Source of the DNA: Nansenia antarctica
Lineage: Eukaryota > Chordata > Actinopteri > Argentiniformes > Microstomatidae
Direction: 5' to 3'
NCBI GenBank assembly: GCA_963989245.1
Contig: OZ022342.1
Location: 40,624,442-40,688,441 of the forward strand
Length of the DNA: 64,000 nt
Below the pieces are notes generated by a model. It ran no database searches. It saw only the letters and a program-made list of their open reading frames with translations, and was not told the DNA's origin. Position 1 is the stretch's first letter, and each line of letters starts with the position of its first letter. Of this stretch, positions 32,628 through 43,507 are shown piece by piece. Made by a program: the position numbers and the translations under genes.

Positions 32628-32885
32628 TAGGGCTGGGCAAACGATAAACATTTTTTTTCGATAATCGTAAGAATTAACGATCAATTATCGATTAATCAAT
32701 AAGCTTTTTTTTCATAAAAAAAAAAAAACTAGGGCAGAAATAACAAGCATGTTTTCCTTGGGGAAAAAACGTTATTTGTGTTGCTATTGCAGAATTGCAC
32801 AATGCACACATTAACTAGACACTACAGTCAGATAACAATCCTCTTAAACAAGGCAGTGAGTAGCCTAAATTGTTTAACTTAAAAA

Positions 32886-33233
32886 TAGTGTTGTTCCGAT
32901 ACCGATACTAGTATCGGCATGGCCACCGATACGCACCAAAATGCTGGTATCGGTATCAGCGAGTACTTTACAAAAACGTATTTATTTTTTTATTTTTATT
33001 TTTAACTTAAGTTTTACAAAAACTTTACGAGTTTTACAAAGGTTTTGAGCAGTGCCAGACTAAGTGTTAGCAATAATTTTACATCGAGGTTAGTATGCGG
33101 CTCAAAAAACATGTTTTTTGTTTTGTTTTTTCAAACGCCGTGGTATCGGATCGGTACTCGGTATCGGCAAGTACTGCACGGTCAGGTATCGGTATCGGGA
33201 TCGGGATCAAAAATTGGTATCGGAACAACACTA
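32886..33233. mobile_element. 348-bp hAT MITE with GATACCGATA repeats
   Basis: Ends TAGTGTTGTTCCGATACC and GGTATCGGAACAACACTA are inverted repeats, and CTTAAAAA stands at 32878-32885 and 33234-33241. The subterminal parts are dense in TATCGG/CCGATA words on both sides. No coding capacity. Confidence 0.9.
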
Positions 33234-33390
33234 CTTAAAAACACATTTTACATTATAAATAAAAATATAGAAAATAAGTAACTCACCATAGGAGCAGTAA
33301 AAAACAGTTACTCACAAATAGGAGGATGACTGAAAGAGCGTCCAGCTTAACTTAAATTTAAACTCCAGCGAGAGACTGTAGGCGGCAGGC

Positions 33391-33775
33391 CTACTGGTTC
33401 TTGTTCAAAAAGATGATCATGTTAACATGTTCAGGGGTGAGAGACGAACGCAATCTGGTGACAGTTAGGCCAGCCGCAGAAAACACTCGCTCCGAGGGCA
33501 CCGAGGTTGCGGGGATGCAGAGGTAGGTCCGGGCTAATTTGGCCAACCGAGGAACCCTTCTTTCGTTTAATTTCCACCAGTCAGTTGGGTCGCAGTTCAG
33601 GCCCGCAGAAGGCTCCCTCAAAAAGGTGCAAACTTCGGTTTCGATGGGGATGTCAGCAGCAGCGCCTGCTGCGTATTGCTCCCCGAGGAGCTGTGCCATG
33701 GCGCTGACCGGAGCAGGTGCTGAGAAGTACAAGGTAGCGAAGGAGCAGTCAGGGTCGGGTGTACGGTTTGCAGGT
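33391..33775 (-). pseudogene. hAT transposase C-terminal dimerisation domain
   Basis: DWWKLNERRVPRLAKLARTYL, IPATSVPSERVFSAAGL and NMIIFLNKNQ form the hAT C-terminal domain (family Dimer_Tnp_hAT), here close to full length for that domain. Upstream the frame goes into the DIRS-like left end at about 33783. The middle of the transposase with its catalytic residues is absent, so it is inactive. Confidence 0.85.
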
Positions 33776-34002
33776 GGTATTTCGATAGTTATGGAGATAG
33801 ACTCCAGTTCTATGAGTGGAGCGGAGCCCCATAGGGGAGCTCTGCTCCTATTGGTTTACCCGCTACCTAAAGTAGCCAATGACTGAATTTTTCAATGCCT
33901 GCGCCCGCCTGGGGTGCTATATAAAGGGGCGTACTTCGCTCCATCATTCTCCCAAACATACAAAACAGCCGGGTTTGAACGAGTCGAAGTGGGCCAGCAG
34001 CC

Positions 34003-34090
34003 CTATGGGGCTCCGCTCCACTCATAGAACTGGAGTCTATCTCCATAACTATCGTTCTATATCGTGGAGCTCCGCCTGCTCCTATTGGTT
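34003..34090. promoter_or_regulatory. DIRS internal complementary region (ICR)
   Basis: 34003-34053 is the reverse complement of the left terminus (33784-33834). 34054-34090 matches the inverse of the right terminus (38530-38569). In DIRS1 such a region is thought to template the circular joining of the ends during replication; here it is directly visible. Confidence 0.75.
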
Positions 34091-34227
34091 TAGGCGGAGC
34101 GAGCGAGGCCAAATGTACCCCCACTGAGACTATTAATCCGAAAACAATCTCAGCGGCACCCGGAGCTGACCACTGATGTTGGTTCAAGACAACCTTAAAA
34201 AGTTGGCCCAACCCACACCGAGTCTGC

Positions 34228-34845
34228 TCCACTGATCTAGCCCTTACGTGAGCACGCAGGGTTGTAGATCTAACGGAACATGTCCTGGAGGAGGGTCCCC
34301 TCCCCAGGCACATCCGTAATCATCCTGACAGCACTTGAATAGCATCCCCAACCAGGGTAATCCAAGTGCCATCCCCACTACATCAGTCCTCAGCAAACTG
34401 AGGACAGAATGAGAAAAAAGGATGAGGAAGAAATATCACTTACCTAACCCTTACGTTGGGTTGTTGATCTAACAGAACATGTCCTGGAGGAGGGTCCCCT
34501 CCCCAGGCACATCCGTATTCATCCTGACAGCACTTGAATAGAATCCCCATGATCAGGGTAATCCAAGTGCCCTTCCCACAACATCAGTCATCAGCAAACT
34601 GAGGACAGAATGAGAAAGGATTGAGGAAGAATATCACTGACTTAACCCTTACGTGAGCACGTAGGGTTGTTGATCTAACGGAACATGTCCTGGAGGAGGG
34701 TCCCTTCCCCAGGCACATCCGTATTCATCCTGACAGCACTTGAATAGAATCCCCATGACCAGGGTAATCCAAGTGCCTTCCCCACTACATCAGTCATCAG
34801 CAAACTGAGGACAGAATGAGAAACGGATGAGGAAGAAATATCTTT
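34228..34845. repeat. Three tandem copies (about 200-210 bp) of the recombinase 3' end
   Basis: The block with AACATGTCCTGGAGGAGGGT, CACATCCGTA, CATCCTGACAGCACTTGAAT, CATCAGTC and CAAACTGAGGACAGAATGAG occurs at about 34275, 34478 and 34682. The last copy is the true C-terminal coding end of the recombinase (GTLLQDMFR, stop near 34675). The other two are downstream duplicates with small indels. Confidence 0.85.
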
Positions 34846-35838
34846 CAAGTAATACCGTATAAAAAGTGATGGCGACGACCAAGACGCCGCCACACATATC
34901 TCCTCCACTCCCACTCCCCTGAGAATGGCCACTGATGTGGCCATGCCCCTGGTGGAATGAGCCCGAATGCCAGTCGGCACGGGCTGCCCCTTCGATTCGT
35001 ATGCTAATAGCCTCGCAAATCCAAAGGGACAGCCTCTGCTTCGAGAGTGGTGTCCCGGCTTTCTGTCCGCCATAGCAGATCAGAAGCCGGGGAGAAGATC
35101 TCAGTCCTGCCGTGCGCTTCACATATTGTGCCAACGCGCGCACCGGACAATACAATGTAAAACGCCTCTCCCTCTCTCCGTCGTGAGGAGGAGGAAAAAA
35201 AGGCGCTCAGAGCACAGCTCTGAACCCTAAACCCACGATTAACCGTAGGGATAAAAGCCGGGTTAGGGCGTAATACAGCTTTTGTTTCGTCATCAGATAT
35301 GAACAAACAATCTGCCCGTGACGAGAGAGCGCACAAATCACTCACTCGCTCAGCCGTAGTCAAGGCGAGGAGTAGACTCGTCTTGAGAGACAATAAAACG
35401 CAACAACACAGTGACAATGGGTTCGAATGGGGGCACGCACAGCGCCTCTAGCACAATCGACAGGTCCCATTTTGGCATTAGAGTCCTATGAGAGCGTCTA
35501 AGCCTACACACTCCAGTCAAAAAACGCTTAACCAGCGAATGACTGAAAAACCAGTGTCGTTGTCGCAAAACCCTCATGACAAGCTGAGATGGCAGCCGCG
35601 TAAACTTTAATAGTTCCCGCCGCCAATCCCTTGTCAACAGCGACTGTAAGAAGCACAAGAACGTTTCGACCCGACAACAGACAGGGTCAACGTCCTGTCC
35701 CTCACACCACTGTGTAAAACTCGCCAGCGCGCCGCATATCCCTTTGCAGTGGATTGCGCGCGCGCACTCTGAATGGTCTGAATGACCGCGTCTGTCAGAC
35801 CCCTGCGTTCTAACAATCCCTCTCAGTAACCAGGCCAT
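34675..35838 (-). pseudogene. DIRS tyrosine recombinase, frameshifted
   Basis: DIRS elements integrate by a tyrosine recombinase rather than an integrase. Overlapping frames give the N-terminal core-binding part (35838-35350), TTAERVSDLCALS with the first catalytic R (near 35340), YCPVRALAQYVKRT (near 35150), HSTRGMATS with the H-x-x-R pair (near 34955) and FIRYYLKD with the tyrosine (near 34860). All catalytic residues are present, but the pieces lie in three different frames, so no full protein is made. Confidence 0.8.
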
Positions 35839-35851
35839 GAGGGGCCTCCCT

Positions 35852-36469
35852 TCATAGGCGGCCCCTTCCGCGTGGCCGGCTCAACTGACTCTGTGATTGG
35901 CACACGAAATACGCGACCCTCAGGTATCTACGAAAGGGGCGTTTCGCCACTCTCTCGTTGAGGACCCTGAAATCTAGTATGGGTCTCATGTCTCCCGAAT
36001 TCTTTGGGACAAGGAAATACGGGGAGTACCATCTCATGTCCCACTGGTCCCTCGGAACCAATGTCACTGCGCCCTTTGTTAGGAGATTCGTAATCTCCTC
36101 CTGGAGCGCACGTGTCTTTATCGGGCAGGACAAAAAACAGTCTCTCTCACGCCCCTGAAGGGCGGAGGAGGCTGAATGAACTGTAGTGCATATCCCCTCC
36201 TCAATGTCCTGTCTAGCCAGCCCGACAGAATACCTGTCCCTTCTAGTCATTCTGCATAACGCAACGACAGCGGCTGGACCGTCTGTTGTGGTGCAGTCGA
36301 CAGAAAAAACTTGAATTTCTGTATGATCCCAGCCGCCGCTGCACACCGAGGAGGTGGCACAGCCCAAGGTGGGGTCATTTCGAAAGGGATGGGCTGCCGT
36401 CTGTAAAGAGTGTTTGTTATGTGTAACAATGCTCTTTATTGACGCAGGTTTATTATGCCTGATAATCAA
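35852..36469 (-). pseudogene. DIRS reverse transcriptase fragment
   Basis: ALQEEITNLLTKGAVTLVPRD, YSPYFLVPKNSGDMRPILDF and LNERVAKRPF are the N-terminal fingers of the RT. The catalytic YADD-type motif, RNase H and methyltransferase-like regions are missing, and the recombinase frame starts 14 bp further on. About 2 kb of pol has therefore been lost compared with a complete DIRS element (inference from family size). Confidence 0.75.
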
Positions 36470-36860
36470 AGAACCGGCCGCACGCTCACGAGCTGGGCCA
36501 GGTCCTGATAGACATGGAGGGGTTGATGTACATAACGACCCCTCTATACGGCTACAGGGGTGTTTAACCTCTATTGTGTCGTGATAGGGGTAAGTCCGTT
36601 AGGCAGAGAGCTGGCCACACGCTAGTAAGCTGGGCCAGTCTCCGCTTTGTTTCTAACCGGTAGTGATTGGACCACGCCCTGACAAGGCAGGTGGGTCACC
36701 GCTCTGGTAGATTACATGGAAAAAGCCACCTTTACTGAAAAAGTAATGTGGGGATTTACCCTCTTGCCTCTTTATGAGGTAGGAACAACTGGTGGGGGTC
36801 ATCACCGACCCTCCCGCCAGTGAAAAAACGGTGGCGGGGTCATTACCGATCCCCCGCCAG

Positions 36861-38339
36861 TCACGCATTCCTCTTGCGTTTACCCCCACGCCATGCTGTG
36901 GGGGGGTCACGCTGCCGTGGGGGGCCGAAACGGGCACCCTCGGTGGTCGGCGGCGGAGGCTGGAAAGGCTGAGTGGGGTATGGCGCCGTCGGTAGAGGTG
37001 GAGCCCACGCTGCATTACGCCGCACCCTCCGTTTCGCAGTCGCAGTCTTTGACGGCGCCCCTGCGGAAGAAGAAGAAGAGGTGGAGGGTCGCTGGAGAGG
37101 GAGGTGTCTGGCCAGGTGCTTCTTAGCCTCCTCCATCGCGGCCAGGCGCTTTGTCATGGTATCCATGGCGGGACCGAATAGCCCTTGTCGCTCTATTGGA
37201 GCATTCAGCAGGGCCATCCGGTCCGCCCCGGTCATGGTGGTAAGAGACAGCCACATTTGCCGCTGCTGTATCACCGCATTTGCCATCAGGCGACCTCCAC
37301 AGGTCGCGACGCCCTGGGCCAGGTGCATCGTCGCTGCACTGAGCTTGCTCAGGAGCTCCGTCTCCGCCGCAGACAGACCGTCGGGTCGGTCTGCGGTGAG
37401 TTTCGCAATGGCAGCGTTAAACATGGCGATGTCATTTGCCGCCGCTGCCGCCTGGGCACCGAGAGCGTAGCTCTTGTCCACCAGGGCGGCGTTAAATTTG
37501 TCACGCTGGTTGGGCAGCGTGGGTTTCTTGGGCACTGACCAAGCGCTGGACCCCGGCACCAAGTAGGCCGCCAGCGCTGGTTCGAGCGGTGGGGAGCCGT
37601 TGGTCATCCCCTCCGCGAGTCCCTCCACTCTAGTAAAGGGCAGGAACGCCTTCACCGGCGCCCTGCCTGTGAGTGGTTCCCTCCACGTGTCCTCCACAAA
37701 CTTATCCAAGCCTGGGAGGACAGCGTTAGGAGGTTGGTCCTGTCGTTTCGCCCTCCTCCCGTAAAACAATTCCTTCTCCCAGAAGGACTCCGTCGTTGGG
37801 GGAGGGGAGGCAGGACGGGGGATCCCCAACACATCCGCCGCAGCTTCCAGGAGGCCCTGGAAGTCGTGGAGGAGTGATGGGGGGGCGATGGCGGGGAGCT
37901 CGTGAGCCTCTACCTGCCGCTCGCCCTCATCAGAGCTCTCTGACCCTGACACCGACACCGACCACACAGCTGGTTGAGGGCGGCGTGATGCCAGGGCTGG
38001 CTGAGCGGGCGGGTCTATCCCTACTCGGGGAGTCGCCTGCCCAGAACGCCGCTCTGGGGCCTGTCCGGACGTATCATCGGCAGAGTTATCCGAGTCGGAT
38101 AGCATCTCCGAGATAGCGTCCGTCAGGGGAACGCTCTCCTTGAACCAGGCCACCTTCCTCCTCCTGTCCTCGACGGAAAGGAGAGAGCAGGGGAGGCAGC
38201 TGGGGGAGGCGACCAACGCCGCCTCGGCATGTTCGGGGCTGAGGCAGACGTGGCAGTAGTCGTGTTTGTCCTCCGCTGCTAGAAAGCTGCAGCGGCAGGA
38301 GTCCCGGAGGAAGTTCTTCGTCGGCGGCGGACGATCCAT
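36861..38339 (-). CDS. DIRS gag-like protein
   Basis: Open 492-codon frame from ATG at 38339. The N-terminus has a cysteine/histidine cluster (CRCSFLAAEDKHDYCHVCLSPEHAE), then an acidic low-complexity stretch (SDSDNSADDTSG), a central helical region (KAFLPFTRVEGLAEG, AALVDKSYALGAQAAAAAND) and a basic, proline-rich C-terminus ending GGKRKRNA. This is the pattern of the first ORF of fish DIRS elements, presumed to package the RNA. The frame is intact although the downstream genes are not. Its promoter would be the right inverted repeat with TATATAAAG (inverse, near 38450). Confidence 0.8.
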   Translation of the reverse strand: MDRPPPTKNFLRDSCRCSFLAAEDKHDYCHVCLSPEHAEAALVASPSCLPCSLLSVEDRRRKVAWFKESVPLTDAISEMLSDSDNSADDTSGQAPERRSGQATPRVGIDPPAQPALASRRPQPAVWSVSVSGSESSDEGERQVEAHELPAIAPPSLLHDFQGLLEAAADVLGIPRPASPPPTTESFWEKELFYGRRAKRQDQPPNAVLPGLDKFVEDTWREPLTGRAPVKAFLPFTRVEGLAEGMTNGSPPLEPALAAYLVPGSSAWSVPKKPTLPNQRDKFNAALVDKSYALGAQAAAAANDIAMFNAAIAKLTADRPDGLSAAETELLSKLSAATMHLAQGVATCGGRLMANAVIQQRQMWLSLTTMTGADRMALLNAPIERQGLFGPAMDTMTKRLAAMEEAKKHLARHLPLQRPSTSSSSSAGAPSKTATAKRRVRRNAAWAPPLPTAPYPTQPFQPPPPTTEGARFGPPRQRDPPTAWRGGKRKRNA

Positions 38340-38568
38340 CTCGAAGGGAAAGGCTGGCGGGTCCTCCAGTCTAGTAGTCGTCCTTCTCAGTCTTCAGATT
38401 TCAACCCGTGCTGAACTTTTTGGGAGAATGATGGAGCGAAGTACGCCCCTTTATATAGCACCCCAGGCGGGCGCAGGCATTGAAAAATTCAGTCATTGGC
38501 TACTTTAGGTAGCGGGTAAACCAATAGGAGCAGAGCTCCCCTATGGGGCGGAGCTCCACGATATAGAA

Positions 38569-38685
38569 CATCGGGGTCGTCGTCGTATTATATTTATAGG
38601 TCACTGCGCAGTGTTTGCAATGAACGAGGTCGCCTTTCAGATCAAAATGCTCCCACACCAAGCTTCGTTTCGCTCGCTTCGCCAT
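38569..38685 (-). pseudogene. hAT transposase N-terminus, truncated BED zinc finger
   Basis: Starts ATG at 38685: KRAKRSLVWEHFDLKG, then VHCKHCAVTYKYNTTTT. The aromatic W/F pair and the C-x2-C half of a BED finger are there; the H-x-H half is lost at the DIRS right end. Together with 33391-33775 it shows the DIRS element sits in, or replaced, the centre of a ZBED-like transposase gene. Confidence 0.8.
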
Positions 38686-39023
38686 TTTCCAAGCAGTGTG
38701 TGTTCCAACAGTTTACCGCACAGCTGATTAATCAATTAAACATGCAAGGTGCCTTTCAGGAAGTAGTGGAGATCATGCACCTATTACTGGAGGTCAGGTT
38801 ACACTAACGTACGGGAACTTCCGTCATGCCGTACTGCGTTGCGAAATTCAATGCGAAGGCAAATGCAAAGTTCATTTCTCACACATAACGTGGACAAACT
38901 AATTTCCATTATTATTATTATTATTTAAAAAACGATTATCGAGCAAAATATTTTGTGATCGACCAAGACCTTATCGATCAATTAATCGATCATCGATCAT
39001 TGATGCCCACCCCTACTTAGCAC

Positions 39024-40139
39024 TATCCGCTTGTTCAACGGTTGAGTTACATAAACCCAAGATGAGCTTTGGGTTGCAAGCCAGCCTGAGCCTTGACCCA
39101 AACACCATGCTTTTTGTCTTAGAGATATTTAGGACAAGTCTGTTCGATACTATCCAGTCATTTACTATGTTAAGTTCACTACTCAGGACCTCATTTAGCT
39201 GCTTGCATGACTGTGCAGCATAATGTAAGGTGGAATCGTCTGCGTATTGAACCAATTTGGCCTGCTGAGTGGCCCATGGCAGGTCATTGGTGAAGACAGA
39301 GTAGAGCAGAGGCCCCAGGTAACTTCCCTGTGGAACCCCACACTCCAGACTCCTGCTCTTGGACAGACTGCCATTCCAATACACCTGCTGTGACCTGGAG
39401 GACAGATAGCTCCGCATCCACATCAGAGCCAGAGGGTTGAAACCATAACATTCAAGTTTCTCAAGCAGAAGAGAATGGTCTAACACATCGAATGCAGCAC
39501 TGAAGTCCAAAAATACAGCTCCAACCAACATGGTGTTATCAATGGCTCCAAGCCAGGCATCCGTCATCTGTATCAGAGCAGTGGATGGAGAATAGCCATC
39601 TCTATATGCATGTTGTGCCTCAGTTGCCAGTCCGTTGACCTGAAAATAATCCTTAATCTGCACAAAAACACACCTCTCCATGATTTTGCATAATACAGGC
39701 AAGATGCTTATAGGTCTGGAGTTTCCTTCATTGAAGACTGATTTGGTATCTTTTGGTATGGGTGTAACCTTGGCCTCTTTCCATATCTTTGGACATCGTC
39801 CCTCTTGTAAACATCTATTTATGATATGACAGACAGGAATAGCTATAATGCTAGCCGTCATCTGTAACAATTTGCTATCCATGTTGCCAGTGCCAGCTAA
39901 CTTACTTCCAGGAAGAGCATGGAGGAGACTTTCAATCTTACCAACTTCAACCTGTTCAAATTCAAATTTACAGCATTTGTCTTTCATAATGATGCTCTTA
40001 ATGATGTCCGTAGATATTGTGTTCTTTGAGACTTGCGTACTCTCCCTGAGCTTGGTTATCTTATCCACATAAAAGTCATTAAAATGGTTAGCAATATCAC
40101 ATGGTTTGGTTAGTACAATATCATTTGATTCAACTACAG
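39024..40139 (-). pseudogene. LINE reverse transcriptase piece (third piece of split LINE)
   Basis: The open frame holds the RT palm: KVTPIPKDTKSV, SRPISILPVLCKIMER, AVFLDFSAAFDVLDH (catalytic D), ECGVPQGSYLGPLLYS, LVQYADDSTLHY (catalytic YADD) and NISKTKSMVFG. All motifs are preserved. It is bounded by the CTTAGCAC and GTGTAAGG duplications of the two flanking hATs and is in frame with the pieces on either side. Confidence 0.85.
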
Positions 40140-40147
40140 GTGTAAGG

Positions 40148-41673
40148 CAGTGGCGGCTGGCCGATAGAGGGCGCTGGGGCGCCGCCCCCACCTTCACTTC
40201 CTAGTTGCGATTTGTAAAAGTATTTTTTTTAAATAAACATTGTTTATTCACAAAATGCGGCTGATATTCTGTCGGCGCCTATCAGCATTCATTAAAAATC
40301 CTCCAATACAATAAACATTTTATCTGTGTGTGTGTAAAATTCACTGTTAAAATACATAGGGGGAGGAGTCGGGGTGCCGGCCGAATGCAAGTCTATGGCA
40401 GGCCAAATACTTTTGGCTTACACGTGAGCTGTAGCAGCGCTCCAATTGGCTGTCTCAAAAATTGCGCCCCGAGCATGCGCAGATTATAGGCTTACCTAGG
40501 CTGCAGCCTAGGGCCACTACCACTAGGGGTAGTAAAAATTAAAAAATGCCCTGAATATCCGGTTGTTAAGTCTGACGTCAAACGTGACGTTTTGCAATTT
40601 CCAGCTCCAAACCAGAAATACAACATTGTGCGCGCGACGCGAGAGAGTTTTTGCCGGGTGAGATGTCTTCAGATAGAAAGTAAGCAAATATAATTGCTGA
40701 GTGTTCTGACAGAGAAAGTTGGTTAAAATTGGTCGTTATTATTGTGACTAGAAAGTGTCTGACTGACACTTGACAATGACTATAATTCCATTGTAAATAG
40801 TGTCAAAGAACTATCAAGCTAGCTAGCTAGCTCAGAGGTGATGAGATGAGCTAGTCTGCTGCACACATGCCAGCTAAAGAGCTAACTGGAGGCACTTTAT
40901 TATTTTACTTAAGTAAATTAAATAAATACAATCTTTCTTATTCTGCTAGAATTGGGCTTCATTGGTAATACCATAATGGCCTATTTACAGTACATGGACA
41001 GTGGATTGAAGCATTTGAAATGTCTGTTTTGTATAGTATAGTTGGACATGTTTTTTTTTCCAGGTGAGAGAGTAATGTCAAAATGACATTATCTGACTGC
41101 ATTGCCCACAGCAATCCAAAATTCAATTATAATTATGTTATAAATTGATATGGATCAATTTATACCTCTTATTAGATTATAAATACTCTGGTTGTTATGT
41201 TTGCCTTTTGGTTGACAGCAAAAGGGAGAGAGGAGGATAGAGAGGGAGAGAAGGAGAGAGAGCAGGATGGTGTCGGCACACCAGAGAGAGAGAGCAAGAA
41301 CCAGGTGAGAAAGTGGACAGGTAGTCAAGACCACATAAGTAAGTAGCCTTGAGAACCGATGGTTCTGGAGCCTAATGGCCCATAGGGAAGGAGCCTATCT
41401 CCTGTTTCCGTAGCGTGAGGCGGCTTAATGTACAAGTTAGTACACCCCCTGGACATGACGCTGGTATGTCGCAGGGTCTTACCCCCTGGGGGGGGGGGGT
41501 CCATGCCACAGTCCATGCCACCCCCCCCCCAAGGCAGCAAACCTAGGGGAAACACTGTTATTCTCATGCTAAAATCGACTGTAAATCCAGATTTTAAAGT
41601 TGATATTCTTCCCCGTGGAGCATGCCCCCATAACCTGTGCCCCACCCAAATGTTTTAGCACCAGCCGCCACTG
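40148..41673. mobile_element. Non-autonomous hAT, 1.53 kb, perfect 13-bp TIRs
   Basis: Ends CAGTGGCGGCTGG and CCAGCCGCCACTG are perfect inverted repeats; GTGTAAGG stands at 40140-40147 and 41674-41681. The inside has no transposase. It holds purine-rich low-complexity DNA (41220-41310) and opposed G11/C10 runs (about 41488-41530). The right 110 bp recur at 16130-16236. Confidence 0.92.
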
Positions 41674-41681
41674 GTGTAAGG

Positions 41682-42012
41682 ACATTGGACTTTTTCCTAC
41701 CCATGATTTCATTTAAAACATTCCATAGGTATTTACCTTCATGTCTTGCATCATATAACTTTTGTTTGAAGTACTTCCTCTTTTTCACCTTGTTCAACTT
41801 TGTAACATGATTTCGTAAAGCGCAGTACTTTTTCCTATTGTCCATAGAACTGGAACTCACTAAAAGTTTTTTAGCCAAGTCTCTCTCCTTCATCATCCTT
41901 CTTAGGCTACTATCTATCCATGAGGCAGACTTGTTTTTTACTGTGAACTTTATTAAAGGTGCATTTTTATCTGCTACACACATGTATCTCAGCATAAATA
42001 AGTTGAGTGCGG
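41682..42012 (-). pseudogene. LINE linker piece between endonuclease and RT (second piece)
   Basis: Open frame with VADKNAPLIKFTVKNKSASW, SLRRMMKERDLAKKLL and KGKYLWNVLNEIMGRKKSN, the usual linker between endonuclease and RT in L2/CR1-like LINEs. It has hAT target duplications on both sides. Confidence 0.8.
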
Positions 42013-42114
42013 CCTCAGGGCAGTAACGTGCAGTGAGGTATTTTTAAAAAATCATGCGAGTAACGCAGCAGCCAGACTTCAAATGGCATAGCGCATACTA
42101 TAAAGGCAATCAAT

Positions 42115-42345
42115 AGCCCTTATATCTTTTAACGCAGGCTCAAAACTCACTTCTTCAAGAAGTAGGCCTACTACCAGAATCCTCCCTGTTAAGCACCTAT
42201 TGTATTGTTAGTTTGCTATTCTTCTCTATGCTATTGCTATATTGCTATACTGTATTTTTAGTTTGCTATTCTTCATTTTGCCTTAAAAAAGCAGTACACT
42301 CCTACGTTAATTGCAATTATTGTAAGTCGCTTTGAATAAAATTAA
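42115..42345 (+). mobile_element. LINE 3' end sharing its tail with the adjacent SINE
   Basis: Starts with the end of an RT frame (RLKTHFFKK) and runs through an AT-rich 3' UTR with TTTGCTATTCTTC repeats to TTGTAAGTCGCTTTGAATAA. That tail is the same as the SINE tail next to it, in opposite orientation. Confidence 0.6.
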
Positions 42346-42360
42346 TAATTTAAATAATTT

Positions 42361-42545
42361 TGCCATTTAGCAGACGCTTTTATCCAAAGCGACTTACAAT
42401 TACGAATTACAGGGACATTCCCCCTGGAGTAACTGAGGGCTAAGTGCCTTACCCAAGGGCACACTAGTAGTGGTGTGGCTTCAGGCGGGATTTGAACTCA
42501 CAACCTTCCGATCACAAGTCCAACTCACTATCCACTCAAAAATGT
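42361..42545 (-). mobile_element. tRNA-derived SINE, V-SINE/HE1-like
   Basis: On the minus strand: GTGGATAGTGAGTTGGACTTG (A box-like), GAAGGTTGTGAGTTCAAATC (B box), a conserved centre (GTGTGCCCTTGGGTAAGGCA, CTTAGCCCTCAG), and the tail GTAAGTCGCTTTGGATAAAA with GCGTCTGCTAAATGGCA. The layout of a tRNA head, central domain and LINE-matching tail fits a V-SINE; the family name is from memory. Confidence 0.7.
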
Positions 42546-42909
42546 CATGTATTGTTATCTCATAACTACACATAGCGTAGCGCAACAGCCTGTATGGCAT
42601 TGCCTACATTCACCTGCATCTCAACAGGATTTACGTACAGCAAAACAGCTCAATGACAATGCTACATCCACACAGCCAGTCCTTTTTTTTGTACCATTCC
42701 GTTTTAAATGTTCGTACAATCTTCTGTCCCTTCCTTTGGGTTAATTGAGATAGGTCAGGTGTTGCCCTCCCATTTTCAATCACATTTCGTTTTTTGCTCA
42801 AAACTGAAGGTTGAAAATCTTTTTAACTGTTGGATATCCATGATGCTGATCTCAAGTTAGCTGGGGAAATGTAGAACCGCGGCGCGAACAGCAGAGGAAT
42901 GCCGCTACG

Positions 42910-43507
42910 TGTTACGAAGGGGGTCAGCGAGGAAGACTCCCCAACGCCTCTGCTGGTCGAAGAGCGACTTTACTCCAGCCCTGGACTAATTACGTTATGA
43001 TTGTCACCTGTGAGTGTTTGTCTGTGTATTTAGGTGTGTCCCATTTCCTTGTTCCCTTGTCAGTTGTTCGTGTTTGTTGACGTGATGAGAACCCTTGCTT
43101 GTCTTATGGAAAATACCGTGTCTGCTATTTTGACTCTGTCCGTTCTGTCCTGGAGGACTTAAATTACCTGTCGCTATTCCCAGGTATAGTGACTGTATTT
43201 AGTGTTCGTTATTTTCTTTGTATTTGCATTATTCTTGCGGTTAGTTGATGGAGCCTTGATTGCTCTCCTTTTGTTTTGTCGATACGCTAGTTGGTTTTGT
43301 ATCCGCTATTATTATTTACTCGCAACTCAGAGCCTTGCTTGCTCCCCTTTACTTTTGGTTCTATATCCGTGTCCTGTTGTGACTGTTCATTGCCTCTCAG
43401 TAAAGAGAAACTTATTTTATCACTGTCTCGACCTCCTTTCATCCGAGCTGCACCGCACATGGGTCCAACACAATTCTACCTCTAGAACATTATACCAAAA
43501 CGTAACA
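42910..43507. mobile_element. Solo LTR, 598 bp (Gypsy-like)
   Basis: Begins TGTTACGAAG and ends AAACGTAACA, with a 7-bp terminal inverted repeat TGTTACG/CGTAACA. GCTACG lies on both sides (42904-42909 and 43508-43513), a short target duplication. There are no internal sequences, so the element was lost by LTR recombination. Confidence 0.75.

Larger units (their letters stand above)
33784..38569 (-). mobile_element. DIRS1-like tyrosine-recombinase retrotransposon, internally deleted
   Basis: The ends are inverted repeats of about 150-170 bp (left 33810-33960, right 38395-38569; shared CTCCTATTGGTTTACCCGCT, GGGGTGCTATATAAAGGGGC). An internal complementary region near 34003-34090 joins the complement of the extreme left end to that of the extreme right end, with the junction at about 34053/34054. 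Gag-like, RT and tyrosine-recombinase frames are in order on the minus strand. There is no simple target duplication, as expected for this order. It interrupts the hAT transposase. Confidence 0.85.
32628..39015 (-). mobile_element. 6.4-kb hAT element (Ac/ZBED-like), holds DIRS-like element and MITE
   Basis: Termini TAGGGCTGGGCA and the inverse TGCCCACCCCTA are flanked by CTTAGCAC at 32620-32627 and 39016-39023. Both subterminal regions are packed with ATCGAT/TTATCGATTAAT words, as is usual for transposase binding near hAT ends. Transposase remnants are on the minus strand: a BED-finger start at 38685 and a dimerisation domain at 33391-33775. Most of the length is a DIRS1-like insertion (33784-38569), so the hAT proper is only about 1.25 kb plus a 348-bp MITE. 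Confidence 0.9.

Noticed and set aside
36893..38116. Plus-strand frames of up to 165 codons opposite the DIRS gag
   Set aside because: They are GC-rich shadows of the 492-codon gag frame on the other strand.
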